Below are positions 24,348 to 32,558 of a stretch of 40,357 nt of DNA, in pieces. This DNA comes from an uncultured Ectothiorhodospiraceae bacterium. GTDB lineage: Bacteria > Pseudomonadota > Gammaproteobacteria > UBA9214. A program made the position numbers and the translations under genes. How positions within the stretch are numbered: position 1 is the first letter of the stretch; every line of letters begins with the position of its first letter. The notes under the pieces were generated by a model. The model ran no database searches. It was not told the origin of the DNA and worked only from the letters and a program-made list of their open reading frames with translations. The stretch covers positions 9,716 to 50,072 of the forward strand of contig CAMYJI010000019.1 in the NCBI GenBank assembly GCA_947258545.1, written 5' to 3'.

Positions 24348-25571
24348 TTAGGTGTTGAGTCGGTAGTGGCGCAGCAGCGCCCCGGTCGTAGTGGCCTGTG
24401 CGAACAGGGTGAACAACACCACGCCGAAGGCAATCGACTGGATAGTCCACCAGTAGTCCAGACTGGTCGGAAGCGACAGCGCCAGTGCCAGGGTGACTGC
24501 GCCGCGTAATCCACCCCAGAACATGACGACCTGGTAGGGCCGGGGGACTGGCTCCACGGGCGTGATACTGGTCAGCAAGGGCACCAGGGTGAAAATACCG
24601 GCCGCACGTGCCACGATCACACCGGCGATGCCGATCAGCATGGCCAGCCAGCGTTCACTGAACATGTCCAGGGTGATGGTGACGCCCATCAGCAGGAAAA
24701 CCAGCGCATTGGCCACGTAGGCATTGAATGTCCACAGGGTATGCACGAAGCCGTCCTGTTGCGAGTCGCTGCTGCCGCGAGGTTGGCCCAGTATGAGACC
24801 GGTTACCAGTACCGCCATCACCCCGGAGACATGCAGCCAGGACTCGGCAAGCACGAAGGCCAGGTAGGCCGCGATGACCGTTGCCAGCGCCCGGGTGATG
24901 TCATCCCCGAGCAGCCTGGTGATGCCGAGGAAGGCCAGGCCGATGGCGGTACCGACCAGTGCGCCGCCAAAAAATACGCGCAGGAAATGCATAGCAGCCT
25001 CCGGGTAGCTCATGGCACCGGCAGAACCCGTGGCCATCGCAATGATGACCCCGAACACGACAATGGCGGTGGCATCGTTGAACAGGCTTTCGCCTTCCAG
25101 CAGCACGGTCAAGCGCTCGGGGGCACCCATTTGCCTGAACAGGGCCACTACCGCCACCGGATCGGTGGCCGAGAGCAGGGCCCCGGTCAGGAAAGCGGCA
25201 ATCCAGGGGAATCCGCTGGGATGAGCGATACCCGCATACACCAGGACCGCTGTAATCAGGGTTGACAGCAGCATCAGCGGGATTGCGAGGAACAGGATCG
25301 GCACCAGGTTCTTCAGCAGCAGACGCGCATCGATGGTGTAGGCCGATTCGAAGATCAGCACCGGCAGGAATACGAAGAACACCAGGTCGTGGAAGTTCCC
25401 TGCTCGGACACCGGTGTCGATACCGGCCCCCACCAGAATTTCCGACGCCACAAAGCCCGCAATCACCAGGGTCGCCGTGAACGGTAGGTGCAGGCGCCGG
25501 GCCAGCGGCTGGATGACGAGCGCGAGCAGCAACAGGCCCGCGAGTAACAGAATGACATGCCCGGTGTCCAT
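24348..25571 (-). CDS. CPA1-type Na+/H+ antiporter
   Basis: The 407-residue protein is very hydrophobic, with about 12 membrane segments, and shows CPA1 (NhaP-like) signatures: the LPVLIFESAY segment, ATDPVAVVALF and EGESLFNDATAIVVFGV with the Asn-Asp ion-binding pair. These proteins exchange Na+ or K+ for H+ across the inner membrane in pH and salt control. No long C-terminal cytoplasmic domain is present. It starts 14 bases after the stop of the glutamate-synthase-like gene, so the two are likely co-transcribed. Confidence 0.93.
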   Translation of the reverse strand: MDTGHVILLLAGLLLLALVIQPLARRLHLPFTATLVIAGFVASEILVGAGIDTGVRAGNFHDLVFFVFLPVLIFESAYTIDARLLLKNLVPILFLAIPLMLLSTLITAVLVYAGIAHPSGFPWIAAFLTGALLSATDPVAVVALFRQMGAPERLTVLLEGESLFNDATAIVVFGVIIAMATGSAGAMSYPEAAMHFLRVFFGGALVGTAIGLAFLGITRLLGDDITRALATVIAAYLAFVLAESWLHVSGVMAVLVTGLILGQPRGSSDSQQDGFVHTLWTFNAYVANALVFLLMGVTITLDMFSERWLAMLIGIAGVIVARAAGIFTLVPLLTSITPVEPVPRPYQVVMFWGGLRGAVTLALALSLPTSLDYWWTIQSIAFGVVLFTLFAQATTTGALLRHYRLNT

Positions 25572-25585
25572 AGGCTGCCAATCGC

Positions 25586-27121
25586 TCAGCTTGTCTCGGC
25601 CGGGGTTCTGTTCTTCAGTACGGTAATGTTCGGGTGCAGCTCGTTCAGTGGAATGGAAAGGCCATTATCGGTGACCACGCGTGCATGCATGCGGGACAGC
25701 TGGCGGGGCTCCCGTACCCCGCAGGAGTGCGCAATGATCCCCACCTCGTAGACGATATTGCGGGCGTAGCTGGCCACCCGTACGGCCTTGTGTTTCGGGT
25801 CCAGGCCCTTCTGCAGGCGCTTGTCATGGGTGGTGATCCCGGTCGGACAGGTATTCTTGTTGCACTGCAGTGCCTGGATGCAACCCAGCGAAAACATGAA
25901 GCCGCGTGCCGAGTTGATGAAGTCGGCGCCCAGGCACAGCGCCCAGGCGACATCGGCGGGTGTGATCAGTTTCCCGGAGGCGATCACCTTCACACGTTCC
26001 CGCAGGCCGTACTCGTTGAGCTTGTCGACCAGCAGCGGGAGACTCTCGCGCAATGGCAGGCCGACATCATCGATAAGCGGCATGGGCGCGGCACCGGTGC
26101 CGCCATCGGCACTGTCCACGGTGATGAAGTCCGGCGCGCTCTCGATGCCGCGCGCATTGATTTCGCCAAACAGCCCGTCCAGCCAGCCATAGGCGCCGAT
26201 CACGGCCTTGAATCCGACCGGTTTGCCGGTCACCTCGCGGATTCGCCGGATCATGTCGAGGAGGTCGCTGTTCGAATTGATGTCCGGATGACGGTTGGGG
26301 CTGATGGCGTCACTGCCCGGCGGGATACCGCGTATGCCTGCGATCTCCTCGGTGACCTTGCCGCCCGGCAGGATGCCACCCTTACCGGGCTTGGCGCCCT
26401 GGCTGAGCTTGATCTCGTACATCCGTACTTGCGCGTGTGCGGCAGTCTCCCTGAGCTTGTCGTCATTCAAGTTGCCGGCCAGGTCGCGAACCCCGTTCTT
26501 GGCCGTGCCGATCTGGATGACCAGGTCGCAGCCCCCGTCGAGGTGCCAGGGCGCCAGTCCGCCTTCACCGGTGTTCAGCCAGCAGCCCGCCATCCTGGCA
26601 CCGCGGGAGAGCGCCAGTACCGCCGGTTTCGAGATGGCGCCATAACTCATACCGGAGATATTGAAAAGCGAATCGGTGGTGTGGGGTTTCCGGCAATAGG
26701 GCCCGATGGTGATGGCCTGTGTGGGTACGGCGTCCTCGCCCAGGGTAGGGTAGGGGCAGTTGACGAACAGCACGGTTCCGGTCGGGCGCAGGTCGCGGGT
26801 CGAACCGAAGCCGACGGTATTATCGATATTCTTGGCGGCCCGGTAGACCCAGGAGCGCTGGGCGCGGTTGAAGGGCAGCTCCTCCCGGTCCATGGCAAAA
26901 AAATACTGCCGGAAGAATTCCCCCAGGTGCTCGAAGAAATAGCGGAAGTGGCCGACGACCGGGTAGTTGCGACGTATCGCGTGCTTGGTCTGGGTGACAT
27001 CGAGGATGAAGATGACAATGACGGCCAGGACGCCCAGTCCGACCACGAAGACGAACAGGGTCGCCATGATGTTCAGCGCGGCCTGGATAAAGGAGGCCGT
27101 TTCCCCGGACATGAACTCCAT
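25586..27121 (-). CDS. Membrane-anchored glutamate-synthase-like FMN protein
   Basis: The 511-residue product has an N-terminal membrane segment (ALNIMATLFVFVVGLGVLAV) and a second hydrophobic stretch, followed by the FMN-binding TIM barrel of glutamate synthase. Visible motifs are NISGMSYGAIS, GEGGLAPWHLDGG, KLSQGAKPGKGGILPG, TVDSADGGTGAAPMPL and a C-terminal CNKNTCPTGITTHD. The amidotransferase and C-terminal domains of full GltB are absent. The family is widespread, but its physiological reaction is unclear; it may oxidise or reduce amino or imino acids at the membrane. AAGGGGAG precedes ATG 27121. It lies downstream of the hvf genes but 210 bases away, beyond a palindromic repeat. Confidence 0.88.
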   Translation of the reverse strand: MEFMSGETASFIQAALNIMATLFVFVVGLGVLAVIVIFILDVTQTKHAIRRNYPVVGHFRYFFEHLGEFFRQYFFAMDREELPFNRAQRSWVYRAAKNIDNTVGFGSTRDLRPTGTVLFVNCPYPTLGEDAVPTQAITIGPYCRKPHTTDSLFNISGMSYGAISKPAVLALSRGARMAGCWLNTGEGGLAPWHLDGGCDLVIQIGTAKNGVRDLAGNLNDDKLRETAAHAQVRMYEIKLSQGAKPGKGGILPGGKVTEEIAGIRGIPPGSDAISPNRHPDINSNSDLLDMIRRIREVTGKPVGFKAVIGAYGWLDGLFGEINARGIESAPDFITVDSADGGTGAAPMPLIDDVGLPLRESLPLLVDKLNEYGLRERVKVIASGKLITPADVAWALCLGADFINSARGFMFSLGCIQALQCNKNTCPTGITTHDKRLQKGLDPKHKAVRVASYARNIVYEVGIIAHSCGVREPRQLSRMHARVVTDNGLSIPLNELHPNITVLKNRTPAETS

Positions 27122-27189
27122 GTAGTGCTCCCCTTTGTTCTGTTGTGATACTGCCTTCTGACCAGGGAACCTCTGATTTATTGACAGGT

Positions 27190-27295
27190 CACGTCAATGC
27201 GAGCGTAGTGAAGCAATCTCCGGACTGTACGATCAATCAGTTACAGATTGCTTCGTCCCGCCACGGCCTGCGGCCTCACGGTCCTCGAAATGACG
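27190..27295. repeat. Palindromic dispersed repeat (GCAATCT type)
   Basis: GTCAATGCGAGCGTAGTGAAG plus CAATCT (27193-27219) faces AGATTGCTTCGTC...CTCGAAATGAC (27245-27294) in inverted order. This is the widespread bacterial palindrome whose arms read approximately TCATTGCGAGCGAAGCGAAG followed by CAATCT. It lies between the DoxX and the flavoprotein genes and may separate or end their transcripts. Confidence 0.7.
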
Positions 27296-27331
27296 AATCC
27301 AACGGGCATTACCTGGATAATAGCGAGATTT

Positions 27332-27940
27332 TCAGCAGCTGCCCTTGTGGCGCCAGGCCCGTGCGATCCAGTAGTCTGCACTGAAATACCTGCCGGCACC
27401 GAGGAACAGTAGCGCCAGCAGCATGATGAAATAGGTTGCGGCAAATTCGATCCCGTTTTTCAGAATGGTGATGCCTCCGGCCTCGGTCAACCAAGTGTAG
27501 TTACCGTGCTCCTTGAGCAGGCCCCTGGCCGCCTCCTTGCGCGTGTTGGCTTCCTCGATCAGATCGGTACGCCATTCCCAGGGGACGGTCAGCTCGGTTT
27601 CTGGCAGGACATGCCAGCCGTTATCCCAGTGCGCGGTAGTGGCGGCGACCACCATGGTAAACATCAGGGGGATGGCCGCCCAGCGCACAGCCAGTCCGGC
27701 AAGCAGTGCAATACCGCCAAGCAGTTCCGTCAGGGCGGCAACATAGACCATGAGTTCCGGTGCCGGGATGCCCAGTGACTCGAAGTAGGGACCGAGGTCT
27801 TCCGCATGTTTCAGTTTGTTACTGCCCGCAAGAATAAATATCGGGGCCAGGTATATTCGCAGTGCCAGTGGTGCCAGAAAATCCAGTGGGCGGATAATAC
27901 GTTCCAGCAGGCTTTGCAGGCAGTTCAGAATACCGATCAT
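27332..27940 (-). CDS. DoxX-family membrane protein of the hvf operon
   Basis: The 202-residue protein has four hydrophobic segments of the DoxX type (LALRIYLAPIFILAGSNKL, YVAALTELLGGIALLAGLAV, IPLMFTMVVAATTAHW and a C-terminal AATYFIMLLALLFLG). Between helices 3 and 4 it carries a hydrophilic insert of about 60 residues with WHVLPE and WEWRTDLIEEA. DoxX proteins are small quinone- or redox-linked membrane proteins and commonly accompany DUF692/DUF2063 gene pairs, as the fourth gene of the Haemophilus hvf operon. It follows hvfC by about 50 bases with a GGGAG site before the ATG, so it is probably in the same transcript. Its role in peptide modification or copper handling is unknown. Confidence 0.88.
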   Translation of the reverse strand: MIGILNCLQSLLERIIRPLDFLAPLALRIYLAPIFILAGSNKLKHAEDLGPYFESLGIPAPELMVYVAALTELLGGIALLAGLAVRWAAIPLMFTMVVAATTAHWDNGWHVLPETELTVPWEWRTDLIEEANTRKEAARGLLKEHGNYTWLTEAGGITILKNGIEFAATYFIMLLALLFLGAGRYFSADYWIARAWRHKGSC

Positions 27941-27990
27941 GGCCTTGTCTCCCGATTGTGATTGTTTGTCGGCTCTCTACCCTCGCAGGA

Positions 27991-28773
27991 TCACTGCCGT
28001 CTGGTGCCGGGGATGATGTCCTTATGATGCAGGCTGTTGAAGATCTCCCGGCCAGCACCGACGACGACCTCGGGCTGCGGGTGCGAAAGTTCCTGCGCGA
28101 TGGTCCGCAACAGTTCTTCGCCCGTGGCGTCGGTTGCCGATTCGACCAGTTCCAGCAGTCGCTTGGTGACCGGGTTGATCTCAATAAAGCCGACCTCGTC
28201 CTGGCGGTCACGGTACACAACCAGGTGCGTCGGCGCGTCCCCCGGGGCATCCGGCTGGTAGTCGGGGCCGATACGATGTACCGGGTAGCGGTAGGTGAGA
28301 TGCCAGGCCAGTGGTGACAGTACCGGGCTACCCGTCATCAGGTCACCGTCGGGATCAAACTGTTCCGGATCGAGCCTTTCGTCCGCGACCGAAAGGGCCA
28401 GTTCGACCCACTCGTAGTGGGCCAGTTCCTGCAGGAAGGGGAGATCCTCCGGGTGTTCCCCGCGTTCGTTCTCCAGGTAGTTGAGGAACTCGCGCGGCAT
28501 TTCCAGGAACAACGGCGTGTGTGCCCGGTGCCTGTTGAAGTAATCCCTGATCAGGGCATGCCAGGCAACATCATCGAGGATCCTATGCATGACCGGGAAG
28601 GTGCTGGACATGAATCCTTCGACGTTGTTATAGAACAGCTCGCGATAGATGCCCATGCGCCGGTCTTCGACGTCAGTCGGTGCGGGCCGGTGCTTGGGGT
28701 CGCGTATATGGGCAGCGAATTCATACTGCCTGCGGATAAAGTCCGGCCGCTCAGTTCTGGAGTGCGATGTCAT
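27991..28773 (-). CDS. hvfC: HvfC-like MNIO partner protein (DUF2063)
   Basis: The N-terminal half is a DUF2063 domain: [34 protein letters not shown] and [16 protein letters not shown] are characteristic. The C-terminal half is a HvfC/BufC C-terminal domain (a winged-helix-like segment near [10 protein letters not shown]). In studied systems this protein binds the precursor leader and works with the DUF692 iron enzyme to convert cysteines into oxazolone/thioamide or thiooxazole groups. The start at 28773 overlaps the end of hvfB by 23 bases; an in-frame ATG at 28788 is an equally possible start. The overlap implies translational coupling. Confidence 0.9.
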   Translation of the reverse strand: MTSHSRTERPDFIRRQYEFAAHIRDPKHRPAPTDVEDRRMGIYRELFYNNVEGFMSSTFPVMHRILDDVAWHALIRDYFNRHRAHTPLFLEMPREFLNYLENERGEHPEDLPFLQELAHYEWVELALSVADERLDPEQFDPDGDLMTGSPVLSPLAWHLTYRYPVHRIGPDYQPDAPGDAPTHLVVYRDRQDEVGFIEINPVTKRLLELVESATDATGEELLRTIAQELSHPQPEVVVGAGREIFNSLHHKDIIPGTRRQ

Positions 28774-29608
28774 TGTCACGGGCCGCATTCCATTTAGCCT
28801 GTAATGCCTTGATGTGTCTCACCTCGGAGAGCAGCTCCGGCAGTGGCGGGATATTGAAGTCACGCTCCAGCAGGGTGGGGACTACGCCAAAATGTTCATA
28901 GGCGGTTTCCAGCAGGTCCCAGACCGGGTCGATGACAGGGGCACCATGGGTATCCACCTTGAGATCATCGGCCTCGTCGTAATGGCCGGCCATATGGAAA
29001 TAGACGACACGGTCGGCGGGTAGTGCCTTGAGAAATTGCTCCGCGTCATAGCGGTGGTTGATGCTGTTGACGTAGATGTTGTTCACGTCCAGCAGCAGGT
29101 CACAGTCGGCCTCGGACAGGACGGCATTGATGAAAGCGATCTCGTCCATCTCCTTGCCCGGGGCTGCATAGTAGGAAACATTTTCCATGGCGATACGCCG
29201 TTCGAGGATGTCCTGAACACGCCGGATCCGCCCGGCGACATAATGGACGGCTTCCTCGGTAAACGGGATGGGCAGCAGGTCGTAGAGATGACCATCATCG
29301 CTGCAGTAACTCAGGTGTTCGGTGTAATAGCGGATTGTGTGCTCATCAAGAAAGCGTTTGAGCCTGAACAGAAAAGTCTCGTCCAGGGGGGCAGGGCTGC
29401 CGATGGACAGGGAGAGGCCGTGTGCCACAAACGGGTAACGCTCGGTGAACCAGCTGAAGTCCTTGCCCAACTTGCCGCCGACGCCGACCCAGTTTTCAGG
29501 GGCGATCTCGAAGAAATCGACCGGCTCAGGCGGGTTGTCCCGCAGCGGACCCATCAGGGTCCGCCGCAGTCCAAGTCCTGCACCATTGACAGGGTAACGT
29601 GTTGTCAC
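28751..29608 (-). CDS. hvfB: HvfB-like multinuclear iron RiPP enzyme (DUF692)
   Basis: The 285-residue TIM-barrel protein is a DUF692/MNIO member: [10 protein letters not shown] at the start, then the metal-ligand motifs [49 protein letters not shown] and [11 protein letters not shown]. These enzymes hold two or three iron ions and use O2 to rearrange cysteine residues in precursor peptides. Gene order (precursor, this, DUF2063, DoxX) matches hvfABCD of Haemophilus. The start is GTG at 29608, 18 bases after the hvfA stop, with no clear ribosome site, so translation probably depends on coupling to hvfA. Confidence 0.93.
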   Translation of the reverse strand: MTTRYPVNGAGLGLRRTLMGPLRDNPPEPVDFFEIAPENWVGVGGKLGKDFSWFTERYPFVAHGLSLSIGSPAPLDETFLFRLKRFLDEHTIRYYTEHLSYCSDDGHLYDLLPIPFTEEAVHYVAGRIRRVQDILERRIAMENVSYYAAPGKEMDEIAFINAVLSEADCDLLLDVNNIYVNSINHRYDAEQFLKALPADRVVYFHMAGHYDEADDLKVDTHGAPVIDPVWDLLETAYEHFGVVPTLLERDFNIPPLPELLSEVRHIKALQAKWNAARDNDIALQN

Positions 29609-29626
29609 GACAAGTCAGTGGGCTGT

Positions 29627-30181
29627 TTACTGCTTAGCGCCGCCGCACTTGCCTTCGCCGCACTTGCCTTCCTTCATGGCCTTGGCCTTGTCGACCGCCT
29701 TGGCGCCGCCACACTTGCCTTCACCGCACTTGCCTTCCGTAGCAGACTTCATGGCACCGCCGCACTTGCCTTCGCCGCATTTGCCTTCGCCGCATTTGCC
29801 TTCCTTCATGGCCTTCATGCCGGCTTTTTGTTCGGCGGCATCGATCACGCCATCACTGTTGGCGTCCATCTTGCCAAACATGGCTTCGTGGCCCTGCATG
29901 AATTCTGCCTTGGTGACGCTTCCATCACCATCGGCATCCATGGTCTTCATACCACACTTGCCTTCACCGCATTTGCCTTCATCGGCAGATTTCTTGGCAC
30001 CGCCGCATTTACCTTCGCCGCACTTGCCTTCTGCCATCTCGGCGACCATGTAGCCGCTGGAAAGCTCGGTCATGGCAAACGGGTTCTCCGCCGCATTGGC
30101 CATGTTAACGCTTGCCAGCGAGGTCACGATGGCCGTACCGACAGCAATCGCCAGGGGTTTGATTACAGGTTTATCTGACAT
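29627..30181 (-). CDS. hvfA: HvfA-like copper-RiPP precursor with internal EF-hand pair
   Basis: The 184-residue precursor has a signal peptide (residues 1-30, ending NMANA), the family-typical NPFAMTELSSGYMVA, and 11 EGKCG motifs at 51-60, 68-77, 127-141, 149-158 and 171-180. All 11 cysteines lie in these motifs. In Haemophilus HvfA, EGKCG cysteines are turned into copper-binding oxazolone/thioamide groups. Unusually, residues 82-93 (DADGDGSVTKAE) and 106-117 (DANSDGVIDAAE) are two canonical EF-hand loops, placed between motifs 4 and 5. The export signal implies a periplasmic product. GGAGAG precedes ATG 30181, which is preferred over a frame extension of five codons. The product would be modified by the two downstream gene products. 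Confidence 0.92.
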   Translation of the reverse strand: MSDKPVIKPLAIAVGTAIVTSLASVNMANAAENPFAMTELSSGYMVAEMAEGKCGEGKCGGAKKSADEGKCGEGKCGMKTMDADGDGSVTKAEFMQGHEAMFGKMDANSDGVIDAAEQKAGMKAMKEGKCGEGKCGEGKCGGAMKSATEGKCGEGKCGGAKAVDKAKAMKEGKCGEGKCGGAKQ

Positions 30182-30406
30182 TTGATCTCTCCACACAGGT
30201 TTTTAGGAAATGGGGTCATTGCCCCGGTTGTAATGATTGTCGTTTGCATCAATGCAGTGATTGATGGGGGTGTGACATTAGCTCGATTTAAAAGTTTCTG
30301 CATCAGGTGATTTCTTTCCCCCTCGGGTGCAAGACAATCAGTCCCGGCCGGCAAAGAAATATGTTTATAAAACATACATATATAGAGTTACACGCTGGCG
30401 GTATAA
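30182..30406 (-). promoter_or_regulatory. hvf operon upstream region
   Basis: This 225-base region between the hvfA start and the nth stop must contain the hvf promoter. A short GGGG/CCCC inverted repeat (30212-30225) lies about 30 bases before hvfA, and AT-rich DNA (TATATATGT on the operon strand) lies around 30365-30380. I could not define a promoter or a copper- or sigma-factor site with confidence, and no regulator gene is adjacent. Confidence 0.35.
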
Positions 30407-31042
30407 CTAGTCCATAAGCTTGTGTTTATATTCACACAGGTCCGAGATAACGCAGGACTGGCATCGCGGCTTGCGCGCAATACAGGTGTAGCGACCGTGC
30501 AGGATCAGCCAGTGATGGGCATCGTGGATGAATTCCTCCGGCACCAGGCGCAGCAGTCGCCGCTCGACCTCGGCGACTGTCTTGCCGGGGGCGATGCCGG
30601 TGCGGTTGGCCACGCGGAAGATGTGCGTATCAACGGCAATAGTCGCTTGTCCGAAGGCGGTGTTGAGGATGACGTTGGCGGTTTTCCGGCCGACCCCGGG
30701 CAGGGCCTCCAGCGCCTCGCGCTCCTCGGGAACCTTGCCGTGGTGCTGTTCCTGCAGGATGGCGCAGGTCTTGATGATGTTTCGGGCCTTGGTATTGAAC
30801 AGGCCGATGGTCTTGATGTGTTCCCTGAGGCCGTCCTCGCCCAGTTTGAGCAGGGCCTTAGGTGTCTTCACCTTTTTGAACAGGGTCCGGGTGGCCTTGT
30901 TGACGCCGACATCGGTGGATTGGGCCGACAGGATGACGGCGATCAACAACTGGAAGGGGTTGCCGTATTCGAGTTCCGTGGTCGGGTTCGGGTTGGCTGC
31001 GCGCAGGCGTTCGAAGATTTGCTGGCGTTTGCTGCGATTCAC
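30407..31042 (-). CDS. nth: Endonuclease III
   Basis: Nth is a DNA glycosylase/AP lyase that removes oxidised pyrimidines. The product has exactly the E. coli length (211 aa) when started at GTG 31042, 20 bases after rnfE. Motifs: NPFQLLIAVILSAQSTD, the helix-hairpin-helix LPGVGRKTANVIL with the catalytic Lys, VDTHIFRV with the catalytic Asp, and the [4Fe-4S] loop C-x6-C-x2-C-x5-C near the end (CIARKPRCQSCVISDLC). It closes the rnf operon as in E. coli. The ribosome site is weak, so translation may depend on rnfE. Confidence 0.95.
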   Translation of the reverse strand: MNRSKRQQIFERLRAANPNPTTELEYGNPFQLLIAVILSAQSTDVGVNKATRTLFKKVKTPKALLKLGEDGLREHIKTIGLFNTKARNIIKTCAILQEQHHGKVPEEREALEALPGVGRKTANVILNTAFGQATIAVDTHIFRVANRTGIAPGKTVAEVERRLLRLVPEEFIHDAHHWLILHGRYTCIARKPRCQSCVISDLCEYKHKLMD

Positions 31043-31061
31043 GGTGGCCGCTGGGCGGTGT

Positions 31062-31751
31062 TCAGGCCTGCGAGGCCCGTGCCACGTCCAGGTTACGGGC
31101 AAGTGCACGCTCCTCGCGGCGGGCATTGATGACATTCATCAGGGCGATCAGGAGCCCAAGACCGATGAAGGCGCCCGGTGGGAGTATCGCCAGCAGGAAG
31201 CCGCGGTAGTCATCGATCAGGGTTATCGCCATTGCGCGGCCCAGTTCGCCGAACATCAGGTGCGCCTGCGCAAACAGGGTGCCCTGCCCGACCAGTTCGC
31301 GCAGGCCCCCGAGGCTGACCAGCACCAGTGTGAATCCGACACCCATGGCCAGGCCGTCGATGAAGGCACGGTCGACGGTCTGCTTCGACGCAAACGACTC
31401 GGCGCGGCCGATAATCGCGCAGTTGGTAACGATCAGCGGGATGAAGATGCCGAGTATCTTGTAGAGGTCATGGAACCAGGCATTCATGGCCAGTTCGATA
31501 ACGGTGACCACGGAGGCGATCACCAGCACATAGACCGGGATCCGGACCTCGGGACGCACCAGGTTGCGGATCCCCGACACAATGACATTGGTGGTGACCA
31601 GGGTGAGGGTGGTGGCAAGGCCCAGACCCAGGCCGTTGACCAGTGAATTGGTGACCGCCAGCAGTGGACACAGGCCCAGCAGTTGTACCAGCCCCGGATT
31701 GTTGTTCCAGAGACCTTCCTTGATGATATGTGTGTAAGCTGGTTCAGTCAT
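31062..31751 (-). CDS. rnfE: Rnf complex subunit RnfE
   Basis: RnfE is a six-helix inner-membrane subunit of the Rnf complex, which couples electron flow between ferredoxin and NAD+ to ion transport. The 229-residue product shows NNPGLVQLLGLCPLLAVTNS and TNCAIIGRAESFA; the two cysteines in GLCP and NCA sit where RnfA and RnfE share a membrane iron-sulfur site. It is homologous to RnfA at 35994. It is separated from rnfG by a palindromic repeat of about 150 bases, the only sizeable gap in the second half of the operon. Confidence 0.96.
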   Translation of the reverse strand: MTEPAYTHIIKEGLWNNNPGLVQLLGLCPLLAVTNSLVNGLGLGLATTLTLVTTNVIVSGIRNLVRPEVRIPVYVLVIASVVTVIELAMNAWFHDLYKILGIFIPLIVTNCAIIGRAESFASKQTVDRAFIDGLAMGVGFTLVLVSLGGLRELVGQGTLFAQAHLMFGELGRAMAITLIDDYRGFLLAILPPGAFIGLGLLIALMNVINARREERALARNLDVARASQA

Positions 31752-31770
31752 TGGGTTTCTGACTTGTAAT

Positions 31771-31919
31771 ATTCACCGCAAAGGCGCAAAGAACGCAAAG
31801 AGAAAAAATAATTCATCAAACTAATGGAAAAAATATATTTCTTATCCGGAATACCGATCATAATTGTTATTCATTTTTATTCGCGTTGACTTTGCGTTCA
31901 TTGCGCCTTTGCGGTGAAA
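31771..31919. repeat. Palindromic CCGCAAAG repeat overlapping rnfG end
   Basis: The arm ATTCACCGCAAAGGCGCAAA and following bases (31771-31800) is nearly a perfect inverse copy of 31891-31919; the centre is about 90 AT-rich bases. The right arm lies inside the rnfG reading frame and the stop codon lies in the centre of the element. A related nested element lies at 36651-36866. It looks like a small non-autonomous palindromic repeat of MITE or REP type. Confidence 0.85.
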
Positions 31920-32553
31920 TCTCTGTTTTGGTCTTGTTATTCAGGGAGAACAAGGCCTCGCGATGTTCCCGGTAGTATAGCAGCGATCTCCTGACTGCCC
32001 CGACAATCGCGCGCGGTGTGATGGTGGCGCCGGTCAGCTGGTCGAAATCACCGCCGTCTTTTCTGACCTCCCAGCGTGCCGCTGGCGGATTTTCCAGTGA
32101 CTTGCCGTCGAAACCATAGATCCAGCCGGAGCGCTCCTCATCGATTGCATCACCAAGGCCGGGTGTCTCCCGGTGCGTGACGACCCGGACCCCGCTGAGC
32201 GTGCCGTCGTGGTTGATGCCGACCAGCAGCCGGATGGAGCCGCTGTAGCCATCGGGGGCGACCGGCGCCATGACCAGGGCAACCGGCAGGCCGCCGCGGC
32301 GCGCGCGATACACCGTCACTGGCTCGGATGTGCCCAGCAGGATCTCGTCTCGTACCGTCAGGGTATCCGCGAACAGGTCATTGTCATGGCGTGCGGGAGG
32401 TACCAGGACGTGGAGCTTGCGTAGCAGTCTTTCGCGCTCATTGGCGGCGATTCGCTCGCTGGTGCTGTCATAGGTAACGGCGACCAGGCCGGTACCGATG
32501 ACCGCAAACAGGAACAGGATAACGGCGGTGATTGCGCTGCTGCGGTAATTCAC
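31867..32553 (-). CDS. rnfG: Rnf complex subunit RnfG with repeat-derived tail
   Basis: RnfG is the periplasmic flavoprotein subunit, anchored by one helix (SSAITAVILFLFAVIGTGLV). The FMN is attached to the Thr in the motif TGATITPRA. Other family segments are GYSGSIRLLVGINHDG and THRETPGLGDAI. The start is GTG 32553, five bases after the rnfD stop. The last 17 residues (ISPQRRNERKVNANKNE) are encoded by the palindromic repeat, so the original C-terminus has been replaced or extended; the protein has 228 residues compared with about 206 in E. coli. FMN-binding parts are unaffected. Confidence 0.95.
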   Translation of the reverse strand: MNYRSSAITAVILFLFAVIGTGLVAVTYDSTSERIAANERERLLRKLHVLVPPARHDNDLFADTLTVRDEILLGTSEPVTVYRARRGGLPVALVMAPVAPDGYSGSIRLLVGINHDGTLSGVRVVTHRETPGLGDAIDEERSGWIYGFDGKSLENPPAARWEVRKDGGDFDQLTGATITPRAIVGAVRRSLLYYREHREALFSLNNKTKTEISPQRRNERKVNANKNE

Positions 32554-32558
32554 GTCGG

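Noticed and set aside
25634..27148. 504-codon frame opposite the glutamate-synthase-like gene
   Set aside because: It is the antisense of a well-recognised gene; composition is typical of a shadow frame with high GC at third positions.
29036..30178. 380-codon frame opposite hvfA and hvfB
   Set aside because: Its Ala/Phe-rich repeats are just the complement of the EGKCG coding repeats.
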